From: Roseovarius sp. MMSF_3281
Lineage (GTDB): Bacteria; Pseudomonadota; Alphaproteobacteria; Rhodobacterales; Rhodobacteraceae
Direction of reading: 5' to 3'
Assembly (NCBI RefSeq): GCF_030733685.1
Contig: NZ_JASHIM010000019.1
Location: forward strand, 1 to 64,000
Length of the DNA: 64,000 nt
Shown here: positions 45,036 to 53,959 of the stretch, one piece after another
How the letters are laid out: every line of letters begins with the position of its first letter
Numbering within the stretch: position 1 is the first letter of the stretch
Made by a program: the position numbers and the translations under genes
Notes under the pieces: model-generated
Told to the model about the DNA's origin: nothing
Seen by the model: the letters and a program-made list of their open reading frames with translations, nothing else
Databases searched by the model: none

Positions 45036-45062
45036 GCAAGGTGGCACTCGTCCTGTCAAGCG

Positions 45063-45443
45063 TTATTTCCCATCGGGAATATCGCTTAGCAAGTCGCACA
45101 AAGCCGCAAGGCGCTTGGCCCCGCCTTCTGCCGCCTCTGTTTCGAAGGCCCGATATTGTGCCAGCACCTCATGCCCCAGTTCGGTAAGCACGGCCCCGCC
45201 GCCCCCCGGGCCGCCACGGGTGCTTTCGACCAGCGGCGCGCGGAACATCGTGTTCAAGGTACCGATCAATTCCCAGGCACGCTTGTAACTCATGCCCATC
45301 TCGCGGCCAGCGGCGGCAATCGAACCGCAACGATCTATGCGTTCAAGCAGGTCTGCTTTGCCCGGTCCCATCATCTCGTCCTCGCCAAAGACGATCCGAA
45401 TGCGCAGGCGTGGCTCCGAGGGGCGATGGGAATTGGCTGTCAT
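45063..45443 (-). CDS. modE: ModE-type molybdenum regulator, helix-turn-helix domain only
   Basis: 126 residues. The LysR-like winged helix of ModE is clear: GPGKADLLERIDRCGSIAAAGREMGMSYKRAWELIGTLN, then the wing with FRAPLVESTRGGPGGGGAVLT. The two C-terminal molbindin (Mop) domains of E. coli ModE are missing, so molybdate sensing must be indirect or by another partner. It is 69 bases upstream of modA with a dyad in between. Confidence 0.88.
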   Translation of the reverse strand: MTANSHRPSEPRLRIRIVFGEDEMMGPGKADLLERIDRCGSIAAAGREMGMSYKRAWELIGTLNTMFRAPLVESTRGGPGGGGAVLTELGHEVLAQYRAFETEAAEGGAKRLAALCDLLSDIPDGK

Positions 45444-45519
45444 GTCGAAGTAGTGCCTTTATCAGCCACGAGGATCAAGCAAGGCACAGCCCGGATATCG
45501 TAGGCATGCCACGTGCCAT

Positions 45520-46662
45520 TCACTCTATCCCGGATAACCGCCCGCGCACCAGTTCAACCCAGAACGCGGCCCCGATGGGCAGAAGGGCATCGTTGAAATC
45601 ATAGTCGTTGCTGTGCAGGGGTTGGGCGTTTGGCCCGTCTTCGCCGTTACCCATCAGCAGGAAACAGGCGGGCACGGCGGCGGCGAAATGCGCGAAGTCT
45701 TCGGAAAAGCTCATGGGCGGGCGATCGGGCAGGGTTTCAAGGCCCATGGTGCGGGCGGTATTGATGACCGCCTTTGTCGGTTCGGGCGCGTTGATCGTTT
45801 CGATAAATTCGGTATTGAATGTCATCTCGGCGGTTATGCCGTGTGCTGTTGCGATGCCTTCGGTGATTTGACGCATGAAGCCTTCGATGGCTTCGCGATC
45901 CCCGGGGTCGCGGGCGCGCACATCGCCCTTGAGGGTTGCATGGCCCGGCAGCACGTTGCGTTGCCCGTCAGTGAGAAATTCGGTCACCGAGACGACCGCC
46001 CCCGCACCGGGGGGCAGCTTACGCGAGACAATGGTTTGCAGCGCCTGCACCATCTCGGTGCCGATGGTGATGGCATCGCGCCCGGCCTGCGGCATGGAGG
46101 CATGGCCGCCCTGCCCCTGAACATGGATTTCAAACAGGCTTTCGCTGGAACAGATAAGCCCTTGGCGTGTCGAGACCTGCCCCAAGGGCGCGCCCGGCAG
46201 ATTGTGGATGGCATAGACCTCATCCATCGGGAAACGCTCTAATACGCCCTTGTCAATCATGGCCCGGGCACCAAGGCCGTGTTCTTCGTTCGGTTGGAAG
46301 ATAAAGATGACGGTGCCATCGAAGCCGGGATCCTTGGCAAGGGTTCGGGCCGCGCCAAGCAGCATGGTCATGTGCCCGTCATGGCCGCAGGCGTGCATCA
46401 CGCCGGGGATTTGCGAGGGGTAGTTATGCTGGCTGGCTTCGTGGATCGGCAAAGCATCCATATCGGCCCGCAAGCCAATGGCACGGTTGCCCTGACCCGC
46501 CCGCAGGATACCGACAACGCCAACACCTTCATGCACCTCAAGGCCCATATCGCGCAGGATTTGCGCAACACGCACCTTGGTGTGATGTTCCTCAAAGCCC
46601 AGTTCCGGGGCCTTGTGGAATTCACGCCGAAGCGTTGTCAGGTCATCAGCTTTGGGTGACAT
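45520..46662 (-). CDS. M20-family amidohydrolase (hippurate hydrolase/IAA-amino-acid hydrolase-like)
   Basis: A 380-residue dinuclear metallohydrolase. Metal ligand blocks MHACGHDGHMTMLLGAA near residue 90, the catalytic/ligand glutamates in QPNEEHGLGARAM near 128, and HNLPGAPLGQ near 155 are present. A lid/dimerisation domain occupies about 180-290. Such enzymes cleave N-acyl amino acids; the acyl substrate is not fixed. It stands alone after modE. Confidence 0.92.
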   Translation of the reverse strand: MSPKADDLTTLRREFHKAPELGFEEHHTKVRVAQILRDMGLEVHEGVGVVGILRAGQGNRAIGLRADMDALPIHEASQHNYPSQIPGVMHACGHDGHMTMLLGAARTLAKDPGFDGTVIFIFQPNEEHGLGARAMIDKGVLERFPMDEVYAIHNLPGAPLGQVSTRQGLICSSESLFEIHVQGQGGHASMPQAGRDAITIGTEMVQALQTIVSRKLPPGAGAVVSVTEFLTDGQRNVLPGHATLKGDVRARDPGDREAIEGFMRQITEGIATAHGITAEMTFNTEFIETINAPEPTKAVINTARTMGLETLPDRPPMSFSEDFAHFAAAVPACFLLMGNGEDGPNAQPLHSNDYDFNDALLPIGAAFWVELVRGRLSGIE

Positions 46663-46691
46663 CGGAGCCTCCTGTCGGGTTGGCGACAGTT

Positions 46692-46731
46692 TAAAGCGTT
46701 TCGCGAAAAACCTGAATCACAGCGTTTCGCG
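46692..46731. repeat. Dispersed repeat copy (TTAAAGCGTTTCGCGAAAA...)
   Basis: From about 46691, a 32-bp stretch beginning TTAAAGCGTTTCGCG and ending CCTGAATCACAG is identical to 53662-53693. A second GTTTCGCGA follows, making a partial inverted/direct repeat. It lies upstream of the amidohydrolase gene in a 137-bp gap. Confidence 0.7.
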
Positions 46732-46799
46732 ACATGCGGTCCCAAACCAAATCTTTGCACGCGCGCGCCCTGCCCTTGGGAAAACGGCGCCTGATGGTC

Positions 46800-47807
46800 T
46801 CAAGTCGCCGCATCCCTGTCCAGTCGTTCATTCAATATATCGGCCGCGATCTCGAACGAGCGGACCCGCGCGGCATGATCGTGGATCATCCCGGTCACCA
46901 TCAACTCGTCAGGCTGGAATCTGTCGATCAGCGTGCCGAGTTGTTGCCTGACGGTTGCGGCCGAGCCTGTGGCCGAACATGACAAGGCGTCCTGCACCTG
47001 CGCCATGACCGGCGCGGGGATTTCCTGCTCGATGTCATGGGTCGGGCGGGGCAGTTTGCCGGGCCGCCCCGACCTCAGCCGTGCGAAGGCAAGCAGTTGC
47101 GAGGTGCGCAAGAATTCCGCTTCGGCATCGCTGTCAGCGGCACAGACGCCTGCGGCCATCATGACATAGGGTTTCTCCAAGTGTTCCGATGGCTGGAAGG
47201 TGCGGCGGTAGACCTCCAACGCCTGTTCCAGCATGGCCGGCGCGAAATGCGAGGCGAAAGCGTAAGGCAACCCCAGGTAGGCGGCCAGTTGCGCGCCATA
47301 AAGGCTGGACCCGAGAATCCAGACCGGGACATGAGTGCCGGTACCGGGAATGGCGCGCACGGGTGACGCGCCGGTGTCTTCGCCAAGATAGTCGATCAAT
47401 TCCTGCACGTCCTGGGGAAAGCTGTCTTCGGGGGCCATGTGACGGCGCAGCGCCCGTGCGGTGGCCATGTCGGTGCCGGGCGCGCGGCCCAGCCCGAGGT
47501 CGATCCGGCCCGGATAAAGCGTTGCCAAGGTGCCGAACTGTTCCGCGACGACAAGCGGCGCATGGTTGGGCAGCATGATACCCCCGGCCCCGATCCGCAT
47601 GGTTTTGGTCGCCCCGGCCACATGGCCAATCATCACGGCGGTGGCCGCGCTGGCGATACCCGGCATATTGTGGTGCTCGGCCAGCCAGTAACGGTGATAG
47701 CCGAACCGCTCGGCGGCGCGGGCAAGGTCGACCGTTCCCTCAAGGGCATCGGCTGTGGTCTTTCCCTCGGAAACGGGGGCGAGATCAAGAAGTGAAAAGT
47801 GCTGCAT
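46800..47807 (-). CDS. LLM-class flavin-dependent oxidoreductase (luciferase-like, group 1)
   Basis: 335 residues with a TIM-barrel luciferase-like fold. Opening [24 protein letters not shown] and the [21 protein letters not shown] block near residue 41 are diagnostic of the MsnO8-type group 1 LLM enzymes, with [21 protein letters not shown] and [12 protein letters not shown] following. These are FMN-dependent monooxygenases or reductases of unknown substrate. It is a single gene. Confidence 0.92.
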   Translation of the reverse strand: MQHFSLLDLAPVSEGKTTADALEGTVDLARAAERFGYHRYWLAEHHNMPGIASAATAVMIGHVAGATKTMRIGAGGIMLPNHAPLVVAEQFGTLATLYPGRIDLGLGRAPGTDMATARALRRHMAPEDSFPQDVQELIDYLGEDTGASPVRAIPGTGTHVPVWILGSSLYGAQLAAYLGLPYAFASHFAPAMLEQALEVYRRTFQPSEHLEKPYVMMAAGVCAADSDAEAEFLRTSQLLAFARLRSGRPGKLPRPTHDIEQEIPAPVMAQVQDALSCSATGSAATVRQQLGTLIDRFQPDELMVTGMIHDHAARVRSFEIAADILNERLDRDAAT

Positions 47808-47944
47808 TGCGGCCTCCTTTGGGACACAGCTAATCGCCGCGCACGGCTAAGCCAAGGCCATGCGGTTCGGTTTACCTGTTGGGCCGGTCACGGGATTGTT
47901 CCGTTCCCTTGACTTGGCCTGTGGATCGGCATGTGTAATTGGCC

Positions 47945-48140
47945 TCATTGGGTGTGTTACGAGCGAGTAAAATTGACCCATCTGCCAGGTTAAACTCCGC
48001 GCAGAATAGCGCGGCGGAAAGAGCAGGTGGTATTGATGGAAAGTGTATCGCAGATCCGACTTTGGATTTTGCAGGAGGATTGCAGCATCTGGCCGGTGGC
48101 GCGGGCTACACGTCATACCGCTTCGCGCAGAACAAGCGAC
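47945..48140 (+). pseudogene. IS21-family istA-type remnant (left end and N-terminus)
   Basis: ACGAGCGAGTAAAATTGACC near 47960 resembles an IS21-type terminus. The frame from 48036 reads MESVSQIRLWILQEDCSI then VARATRHTAS, like the start of an IstA helix-turn-helix. The rest of istA and all of istB are gone. It marks the left edge of the accessory segment. Confidence 0.5.
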
Positions 48141-48638
48141 GCAGAAAAACATAAACCTTGCGCGAACAAAGCCCCCAAACGGACCTCGCTATATGAGGGC
48201 CGCCCGCCCGGAGGATGCGGTTGTTCGCAGGTTCTCTCGAGCCGGTGGTGTTCACCTGCTATTCCGCAGCACGTGGCATGCCTCTGGTCAAGGCTACGCG
48301 CACTGCCTCGGCGCGGGATCACGGGGGGCGGTTTCTGTGCCGTGATGTCTTTCCTGTGTGGTGAAATTCAAAGTCAAAGGAGCGCTGTTTCTTGGGCACT
48401 TTCACCAAGTGATCCTACCAGGTTTGGGTTCACCACGTTCATTGAACCAAAGAGCGCTGTCTACCTTTCAGAAATTCGATACTCATGGCGCTTTGGCAGC
48501 ACGGGTGACGACAGTTATACTACTTCTTAGTTCAAGCCTGCATGCAGTACTTGAAAATGCCGCCCACGAGAATGCAGGCGATCATGTCATCGCCACAATC
48601 TACAAAAGGCATTCAGGCAGCGTAGGTTATTACGCTCG
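48141..48638. other. About 500 bp without intact gene at composition boundary
   Basis: No supported frame was found on either strand. Base composition shifts near 48350 from GC-rich to visibly more AT-rich, and the lower GC continues through the amino-acid transporter operon. It may be a recombination junction. Confidence 0.45.
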
Positions 48639-49370
48639 TCAATGATTGAGAATCTTCGATAAGAAATCCCGTGCGCGCTCGCTGGTTGGGTTTTCGTAGA
48701 ATTCTTGCGTAGGGCGATCTTCTACGATCGCTCCTTGATCCATGAAAACCACGCGATCAGCAACCTTGCGGGCAAAACCCATCTCGTGGGTCACTACCAT
48801 CATGGTCATTCCGTCCTCTCGGGCAAGTTCGACCATTACGTCGAGCACTTCCTTAATCATTTCTGGATCGAGTGCCGAGGTCGGTTCATCGAAAAGCATC
48901 GCTATCGGATCCATGGCGAGCGAGCGCGCAATCGCGACGCGTTGTTGCTGACCACCTGATAGCTGACCTGGGTATTTGGAGATATGATCAATCATTCCAA
49001 CTCGGGTCAGAAGTGTTTCTGTCCTAGCCTCGGCCTCAGACCTGGACCTGCCAAGCACCTTTTCCTGAGCGAGACAGAGATTGTCGCAAACACTCATGTG
49101 CGGATAGAGTTCGAAATGTTGGAAAACCATGCCAATCTTGGCACGCAACGCCGTCAGCTTTGCGCTTTTCGCGGTGACTTCTGCCTCGTCAACGACGATC
49201 CGGCCTTCTTGAACTGTTTCAAGGCCATTTACGCATTTTATCAATGTAGATTTACCCGAGCCAGAAGGACCGCAAACAACGACGACTTCGCCCTTTTCTA
49301 CTTTTGTCGTGCAGTCGGTAAGGACCTGGAAGTCACCATACCACTTGCTTACATTTTCCAATTCGATCAT
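48639..49370 (-). CDS. Polar amino-acid ABC transporter ATP-binding protein (GltL/GlnQ-like)
   Basis: A 243-residue importer ATPase. Walker [14 protein letters not shown] near 33, Q-loop [14 protein letters not shown], signature [16 protein letters not shown] near 138, Walker [12 protein letters not shown] and switch VVTHEMGFA are intact. It is last in a leftward four-gene operon (binding protein, two permeases, ATPase) laid out like E. coli gltIJKL. Overlaps the permease by 4 bases. Codon and base use are more AT-rich than in surrounding genes. Confidence 0.94.
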   Translation of the reverse strand: MIELENVSKWYGDFQVLTDCTTKVEKGEVVVVCGPSGSGKSTLIKCVNGLETVQEGRIVVDEAEVTAKSAKLTALRAKIGMVFQHFELYPHMSVCDNLCLAQEKVLGRSRSEAEARTETLLTRVGMIDHISKYPGQLSGGQQQRVAIARSLAMDPIAMLFDEPTSALDPEMIKEVLDVMVELAREDGMTMMVVTHEMGFARKVADRVVFMDQGAIVEDRPTQEFYENPTSERARDFLSKILNH

Positions 49371-50023
49371 GTCGCCATCCGTGTTTGAAGCCTGCGCACA
49401 AAAAGCGATCCGGCAAAGCAGATCACAAAATAGACGAGCGCGGCAAAGAGATACATTTCCACCAAGCGGCCCTCGGTCCGGGCCACGATTGAAGAGGCTG
49501 TCATTAAGTCTCGCAACGACACGACGAAAACCAACGACGTGTCCTGAAACAAGATGATGCCTTGCGTCACCAGTATGGGGATCATGTTACGGAACGCCTG
49601 AGGCAAAACAATAAACCGTTGTATTTGCCAGTAGCCAAGTCCAGTAGCCTTGCCTGCATGAACCTGGCCCTTTGCAACGCTTTGAATACCGGCCCGCATG
49701 ATTTCTGAATAGTAGGCAGCTTCAAACATGACAAAGGCAATCAGCGCCGAGTAAAAGCCACCGATCGGACGTCCTAGTGCCAGCGGGACCAAGAAGTAGA
49801 ACCAAAAAATCACAAGGATCAGCGGAACGGCCCTGATCAAGTTGACATAGCCCGCGGCAAAGAGTGCCAGCGGCGCGATACCAGACAGTCTCGCCAAGGC
49901 CAGAAGTGTGCCGAGAACAAGACCACCGATAATGGCGAGAAAGGTCAGGAGAAGACTTAACTGCAAACCATCCCAAAGAAAGGGCAACGAGTCGATAATA
50001 ACGCTGAAATCAAAATCGCCCAT
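49367..50023 (-). CDS. Amino-acid ABC transporter permease (GltK-like)
   Basis: 218 residues of the His/Glu/Gln/Arg opine-family permease type with five spans. N-terminal [22 protein letters not shown], then [18 protein letters not shown] and the EAA-like loop [24 protein letters not shown] near 150. The ATG at 50023 follows AAGGAGAG and is 1 base from the upstream permease stop. Confidence 0.92.
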   Translation of the reverse strand: MGDFDFSVIIDSLPFLWDGLQLSLLLTFLAIIGGLVLGTLLALARLSGIAPLALFAAGYVNLIRAVPLILVIFWFYFLVPLALGRPIGGFYSALIAFVMFEAAYYSEIMRAGIQSVAKGQVHAGKATGLGYWQIQRFIVLPQAFRNMIPILVTQGIILFQDTSLVFVVSLRDLMTASSIVARTEGRLVEMYLFAALVYFVICFAGSLFVRRLQTRMAT

Positions 50024-50024
50024 T

Positions 50025-50744
50025 TCAGCTCTCCTTGCCTGAGTAACCGGGAATACGCGTCTGGCGTTCAAGCAGGCTCATGATGACCGTCGCACAAAGT
50101 GCAATAAGTACATAGATCACTGTCGCTGCGGTGTAGGCTTCAAAACTTTGGAACGTATATTCAGCGATCTGCTGGCTCTGCGCTGTTAGCTCCAAAAGTC
50201 CAATTGTCAGAGCCAAAGAGGAATTCTTGAAAACAGTCAGGAATTCCGAGGTCATCGGTGGCACGATCAGGCGAAAGGAAATAGGAAGTAGGATATAGCG
50301 GTAAACCTGAGCGATGCTCATACCTTGAGAAATGGCGGCAGAACGCAGCCCTTGCGGCACTGTCTCAATACCGGCCCGAACCTGCTCGGCCACACGGCTT
50401 GCCGTGTAAAGACCCAAGGCCACAACTGCCGTGACGAATTCCGGTTGAGGCATCTCGCGTTTCATCCAACGGCCCGCGTCCTCTGGAACCATCTCTGGAA
50501 CGGCAAAATACCAGATGAACATCTGCACGAGCAGTGGGATATTGCGGAACAGTTCGACGTAGGCGGTGCAAATTTTACTTAAGAACTTGTTAGGAAGCGT
50601 GCGGCCCACTCCGATAAGCGAGCCCACCACAAGAGCGATCACCCACGCGCATAATGCGACCGAAATGGTCCATCCCAGTCCAGAGATCAACCAGCCGAAA
50701 TATTCCGGCTCAAAGAGGACGCTCCAGTTCCAGTTATAGTTCAT
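50025..50744 (-). CDS. Amino-acid ABC transporter permease (GltJ-like)
   Basis: 239 residues. The start MNYNWNWSVLFEPEYFGWL closely resembles E. coli GltJ; ELFRNIPLLVQMFIWYFAVPE near 85 and the EAA loop LRSAAISQGMSIAQVYRYILLP near 150 define the family. It forms a heterodimeric channel with the next permease for a dicarboxylic amino acid such as glutamate or aspartate. Confidence 0.92.
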   Translation of the reverse strand: MNYNWNWSVLFEPEYFGWLISGLGWTISVALCAWVIALVVGSLIGVGRTLPNKFLSKICTAYVELFRNIPLLVQMFIWYFAVPEMVPEDAGRWMKREMPQPEFVTAVVALGLYTASRVAEQVRAGIETVPQGLRSAAISQGMSIAQVYRYILLPISFRLIVPPMTSEFLTVFKNSSLALTIGLLELTAQSQQIAEYTFQSFEAYTAATVIYVLIALCATVIMSLLERQTRIPGYSGKES

Positions 50745-50801
50745 TTTGAGATGCTCTCTTGGGAAATGCGACCCGCCCTCACACGGGCGGGCCGAAGGAA
50801 C

Positions 50802-51677
50802 TTATTCGGGCAGAGCGCCAAGCTGGAACGCCGCTTTAAGAAGCGGATCAGCGGGAACACCAAGCGGGTCAAACCATTTGGCATAGATTTCGTCGATTTC
50901 GCCGGAACGGAAAACATTGGCCAAAGCTGTTTTGCCGACCAGCTCGAAAGCACTGTCGTTGCGTGGCACCATCAGCGCGTAGGGGTCAAACGACAAGAAC
51001 TCTCCGACGACAGCGAAATCCTCTGGTGTTTTCGATTTCGCAATCAAGCCGTGAAGCAAGATGTGGTCAGTTGAGTAAGCATCGACCCGATCAGTTTCGA
51101 GCGACAGCATCCCTTCTGCATGATCTCGCACAGGCAGGATTTTCACATCCAGGTCCAAATCCTCGACCGCCGCCTTGATGGCGCGTTCATTTGTTGTGCC
51201 CTGCGCGAGCGCAATCGCCTTACCGTCCAGGTCAGACACTGAAGAGATGCCAGAATCTTTGCGAGTCAGGATTTTCGTGCCCGTCACGAAGGTGGTGGGC
51301 AAATACTCTACCTGTTGCTGCCTGGTGAGGTTGTTCGTCGTAGAGCCGCATTCCAAATCGATGGTGCCATTGGCCATGAGCGCAATACGTGTCTTCGGAT
51401 TGACCGGGACGTAACGGATGTCGATTTCTTTGCCGATTGTTTTCTCGACCTCTTCCACGACCTTCATGCACAGGTCGATGGAGTATCCCACGGGCTCCTG
51501 ATTATCGTTCAGATAGGCAAACGGAACTGAGCTTTCGCGATGGCCGATAACGATTTCACCGGCTTCAGAAATTTTCGCAAGCGTTCCGGTAAGCTCCTGC
51601 GCATGCAGCGCCGCTGGTGACAGGCCTATGGCAAGAACCGCCGAGGCCAAAATACGTTTGGTTGATTTTAGTAGCAT
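50802..51677 (-). CDS. Amino-acid ABC transporter substrate-binding protein (GltI-like)
   Basis: 291 residues with a Sec signal ILASAVLAIGLSPAALHAQ. The mature SBP_bac_3 domain has GTLAKISEAGEIVIGHRESS at its start and the signature PVGYSIDLCMKVVEEVEKTIG near 62, with LECGSTTNNLTRQQQVEY near 110 as in GltI/AatJ. This points to glutamate/aspartate binding, though specificity is inferred. It is the first gene of the operon and is divergent from a LysR regulator. Confidence 0.93.
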   Translation of the reverse strand: MLLKSTKRILASAVLAIGLSPAALHAQELTGTLAKISEAGEIVIGHRESSVPFAYLNDNQEPVGYSIDLCMKVVEEVEKTIGKEIDIRYVPVNPKTRIALMANGTIDLECGSTTNNLTRQQQVEYLPTTFVTGTKILTRKDSGISSVSDLDGKAIALAQGTTNERAIKAAVEDLDLDVKILPVRDHAEGMLSLETDRVDAYSTDHILLHGLIAKSKTPEDFAVVGEFLSFDPYALMVPRNDSAFELVGKTALANVFRSGEIDEIYAKWFDPLGVPADPLLKAAFQLGALPE

Positions 51678-52080
51678 GGATTTTTACTCCCTGTTGTGTT
51701 GGATGATTATTATGATTGCTATCCGAAGATTGTCTAACGCCGCGTGAGACACGTAACGCTTAGGCAAAGGCAGAATAGCGCCGAAAGGTAGACTTTTGCC
51801 TGGATGAGCGGCTCAGTGATTCACTCGCGCTTGGCATGGGATATCCCTTCCAAGCTCAACCTGCTGACCGTAGCAAAAAGACGCTGAACGCTCATGCGGC
51901 CGGGGCCAAGCGGATGATACGCTCCATTCAACCATTTTGATGTTTCGGACCACACGGCTGGCCTCATTCGTCTCGTCCTCGCTCAAAGTTCTGTTCAGAT
52001 TAACTGCAGAAACATCTCCTTGAACAATGTTAAATTTTTAGTCTACTCATACTATTTGTATGGCTAGCCCGGGATGATCC
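51678..52080. promoter_or_regulatory. 403-bp divergent promoter region, no gene
   Basis: This stretch between the binding-protein gene and the LysR gene has no supported frame. The end nearest LysR (52020-52070) is strongly AT-rich and likely holds the LysR promoter. No specific operator was identified. Confidence 0.45.
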
Positions 52081-52953
52081 ATGGATCTAAACCTTATTGA
52101 CGATGTGATCGTCCTCCTTGAAGAGGGCAACTTAAGTCGCGCAGCTCGTCGCAGAAACATCACGCAGCCAGCATTCTCTCGCCGAATTCAAAGTTTCGAA
52201 GCATGGCTCGGGCGCACGATAATCACGCGCACTCCCAACAGGATCGAAATAGAACCAGCTCTTCTTGCCAATAAAGAAGAGATGCAGGCACTTGCCTTTC
52301 ACATCCAGGCGCTACGGCGTCAAATTTCCGAATACGACCCGAGCCGCACCACCGTCACCGTAGCCGCGCAACATTCCCTTATCGCCTCGACTCTTGCCGA
52401 TTTCGTGACCACTGCGCAGGAACATTTCCCACTATCATCGTTTCGTGTTCAAGCGGCAAACCAGAACGATTGCATTTCGCTTTTTCTTACTGGTGAGGCA
52501 TCGCTGTTGATCTGCTACGAAAAAGAGAGCGGCTTTGATATGCCCTTCGACTCGAGTGTCATTCGCGCGGTGTGGGGGCAGGACCAACTTGTGCCCGTCG
52601 TCGGTGGCCCTTTGCGCTTCTCACTGCGCTTTGGCAACAAGGCCCCAGTGGACACACCTGTCATACAGTATCCGCCCCAGAGTTTTTTCGGCGAACTCCT
52701 GTCAGAAAGAAACGCGAAACCAGTATCCAAGAAGCATAGCATTGTGGAGAGCGCCTTTTCGGTTGGGATCAAGGAGCTTGCACTTGCTGGCGTGGGAACG
52801 GCCTGGCTTCCAATGAGCATGATTCACACAGAGGTCCAAAACGGAAGTTTGATCATCTGCGACAACGAGGCTGAGACGGTCCCACTGCTGATTACGCTTT
52901 ATGCTCGTCCCTCGGATGAACCAGCAGCCCGCCTTTGCAGGCTGGTCGATTGA
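52081..52953 (+). CDS. LysR-family regulator of the adjacent amino-acid transporter
   Basis: 290 residues. The helix-turn-helix (VLLEEGNLSRAARRRNITQPAFSRRIQSFEAWLG) lies at residues 10-45, followed by a LysR effector domain with TVTVAAQHSLIASTLADFV. Its AT-rich base use matches the divergent ABC operon rather than the flanks, so the five genes probably arrived together. It likely senses the transported amino acid. Confidence 0.9.
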   Translation: MDLNLIDDVIVLLEEGNLSRAARRRNITQPAFSRRIQSFEAWLGRTIITRTPNRIEIEPALLANKEEMQALAFHIQALRRQISEYDPSRTTVTVAAQHSLIASTLADFVTTAQEHFPLSSFRVQAANQNDCISLFLTGEASLLICYEKESGFDMPFDSSVIRAVWGQDQLVPVVGGPLRFSLRFGNKAPVDTPVIQYPPQSFFGELLSERNAKPVSKKHSIVESAFSVGIKELALAGVGTAWLPMSMIHTEVQNGSLIICDNEAETVPLLITLYARPSDEPAARLCRLVD

Positions 52954-53064
52954 GTCATCGCCCTCACGGCGCCACTGCGGCGCAACGCGTAATGCGGAAA
53001 CCTCAACCAGAACAGGGTATTCCTCGGCACACGCTTAATGGGCCTTTCGCGTTTTCGTGCTGCC

Positions 53065-53299
53065 TCAAGTGCTGGTTTTGGCCACTATCCGTTCGAATGC
53101 GATCAGGCATTTCCAACCCAACGCTGAGTGCCTGCGGCGTGGATTGTGGAAGCCGTTGATGTACTGGAAGGTTGTCAAGCTCAGCATCTCGGCACATGAG
53201 CCCCGACCTACACCATACCAACTCTGCCTTGATCGTTTTGAAGAATGTCTCGATGGCGAAGTTATCGTAGCAGTTGCCTTTTCCGCTCATAGATACCTG
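53065..53299 (-). pseudogene. IS3-family OrfB transposase C-terminal remnant, frameshifted
   Basis: VSMSGKGNCYDNFAIETFFKTIKAELVW then a one-base shift into TTFQYINGFHNPRRRHSALGW with a stop at 53065. The final catalytic-core region of an IS3-type integrase is recognisable, but the 5' part is missing. It is fused at about 53295 to a fragment from another IS family. Confidence 0.8.
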
Positions 53300-53440
53300 G
53301 AATGCTCGAGCAGCACACGGTTCTTCATGGTCTTATGCCACCTTTCGATCTTTCCTTGGGTCTGCGGATGGTGTGGTGCCCCACGAACGTGATCCATACC
53401 CTTGGCATCGAGATAGTCGGCCAGATCGGACGCGGCCTAA
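53300..53440 (-). pseudogene. IS481-like transposase fragment
   Basis: The minus strand reads [20 protein letters not shown] then [22 protein letters not shown], a DDE-integrase segment of the IS481-like type with the conserved [11 protein letters not shown] block. Both ends are broken. Confidence 0.75.
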
Positions 53441-53461
53441 AGCATGCGACCATTCACCTGA

Positions 53462-53625
53462 GAGATATCCGGCAGCCTTGAAGTAGTTCCAGCATTCTTC
53501 CGTTGAGAAGAGGTCACAGATTTCGGTGAAGGTTCGTGCGCCGATCCTGCGCAGGTGTGCTTTGAGTTTGGAGAACGCCATCCCGATGGGGTTCAGGTCG
53601 GGGCTGTAAGGCGGCAGATTAGAGG
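53462..53625 (-). pseudogene. IS630-family transposase C-terminal fragment
   Basis: [20 protein letters not shown] then [13 protein letters not shown] and [12 protein letters not shown] match the end of IS630 DDE transposases; the usual NPIE is NPIG here, losing the last catalytic acid. A short internal deletion follows ARTFTEI. Its N-terminal partner is at 53784-53990 beyond the 120-bp repeat. Confidence 0.8.
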
Positions 53626-53660
53626 GGTCAGAAAAGGCCCCAGTGGGGCGTTTTCCCCCG

Positions 53661-53780
53661 ATTAAAGCGTTTCGCGAAAAACCTGAATCACAGATTTTCG
53701 CGAAACGCAGTGCTCCGCTCAATCGTTGCACGCGTTCCGCCTTTCGCCGATGTCTCAGGTTAAAGGCGGAACGCTTTAAT
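53661..53780. repeat. 120-bp inverted-repeat (MITE-like) element
   Basis: The ends ATTAAAGCGTT (53661-53671) and AACGCTTTAAT (53770-53780) are exact inverted repeats, and internal AACCTGA/TCAGGTT also pair. Its first 33 bases include the 32-bp sequence shared with 46691-46722. It lies between two halves of an IS630 transposase remnant and encodes nothing. Confidence 0.7.
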
Positions 53781-53783
53781 GGA

Positions 53784-53959
53784 ACCGGCCAATTGCATCC
53801 GGGTGCGCTTGAACGCCGGTCGCGTCTGCCAGCGCACCGGCCAGTTCAGGCATGGTCATATCGCCGTCCTGTTCAATCAGCTCAATCAGAAATGAGCGAT
53901 GCGGATCAAGCTTGCCTTTGCCGCCAAAGCACAAGTTTGCAACAGGGCCCTTCCCGCCC
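53784..53959 (-). pseudogene. IS630-family transposase N-terminal fragment
   Basis: The minus strand reads KLDPHRSFLIELIEQDGDMT then [25 protein letters not shown], the N-terminal helix-turn-helix region of IS630-type transposases. It breaks off at the 120-bp inverted-repeat element. Confidence 0.75.

Noticed and set aside
48027..48530. 167-codon plus-strand open frame as a real gene
   Set aside because: Only the first 30 codons resemble IstA; the rest has no motif and crosses a composition boundary, so it is treated as an IS21-type remnant.
53333..53731. 132-residue minus-strand open frame as a functional transposase
   Set aside because: It joins IS630 C-terminal sequence to unrelated repeat sequence and lacks the catalytic N-terminal part.
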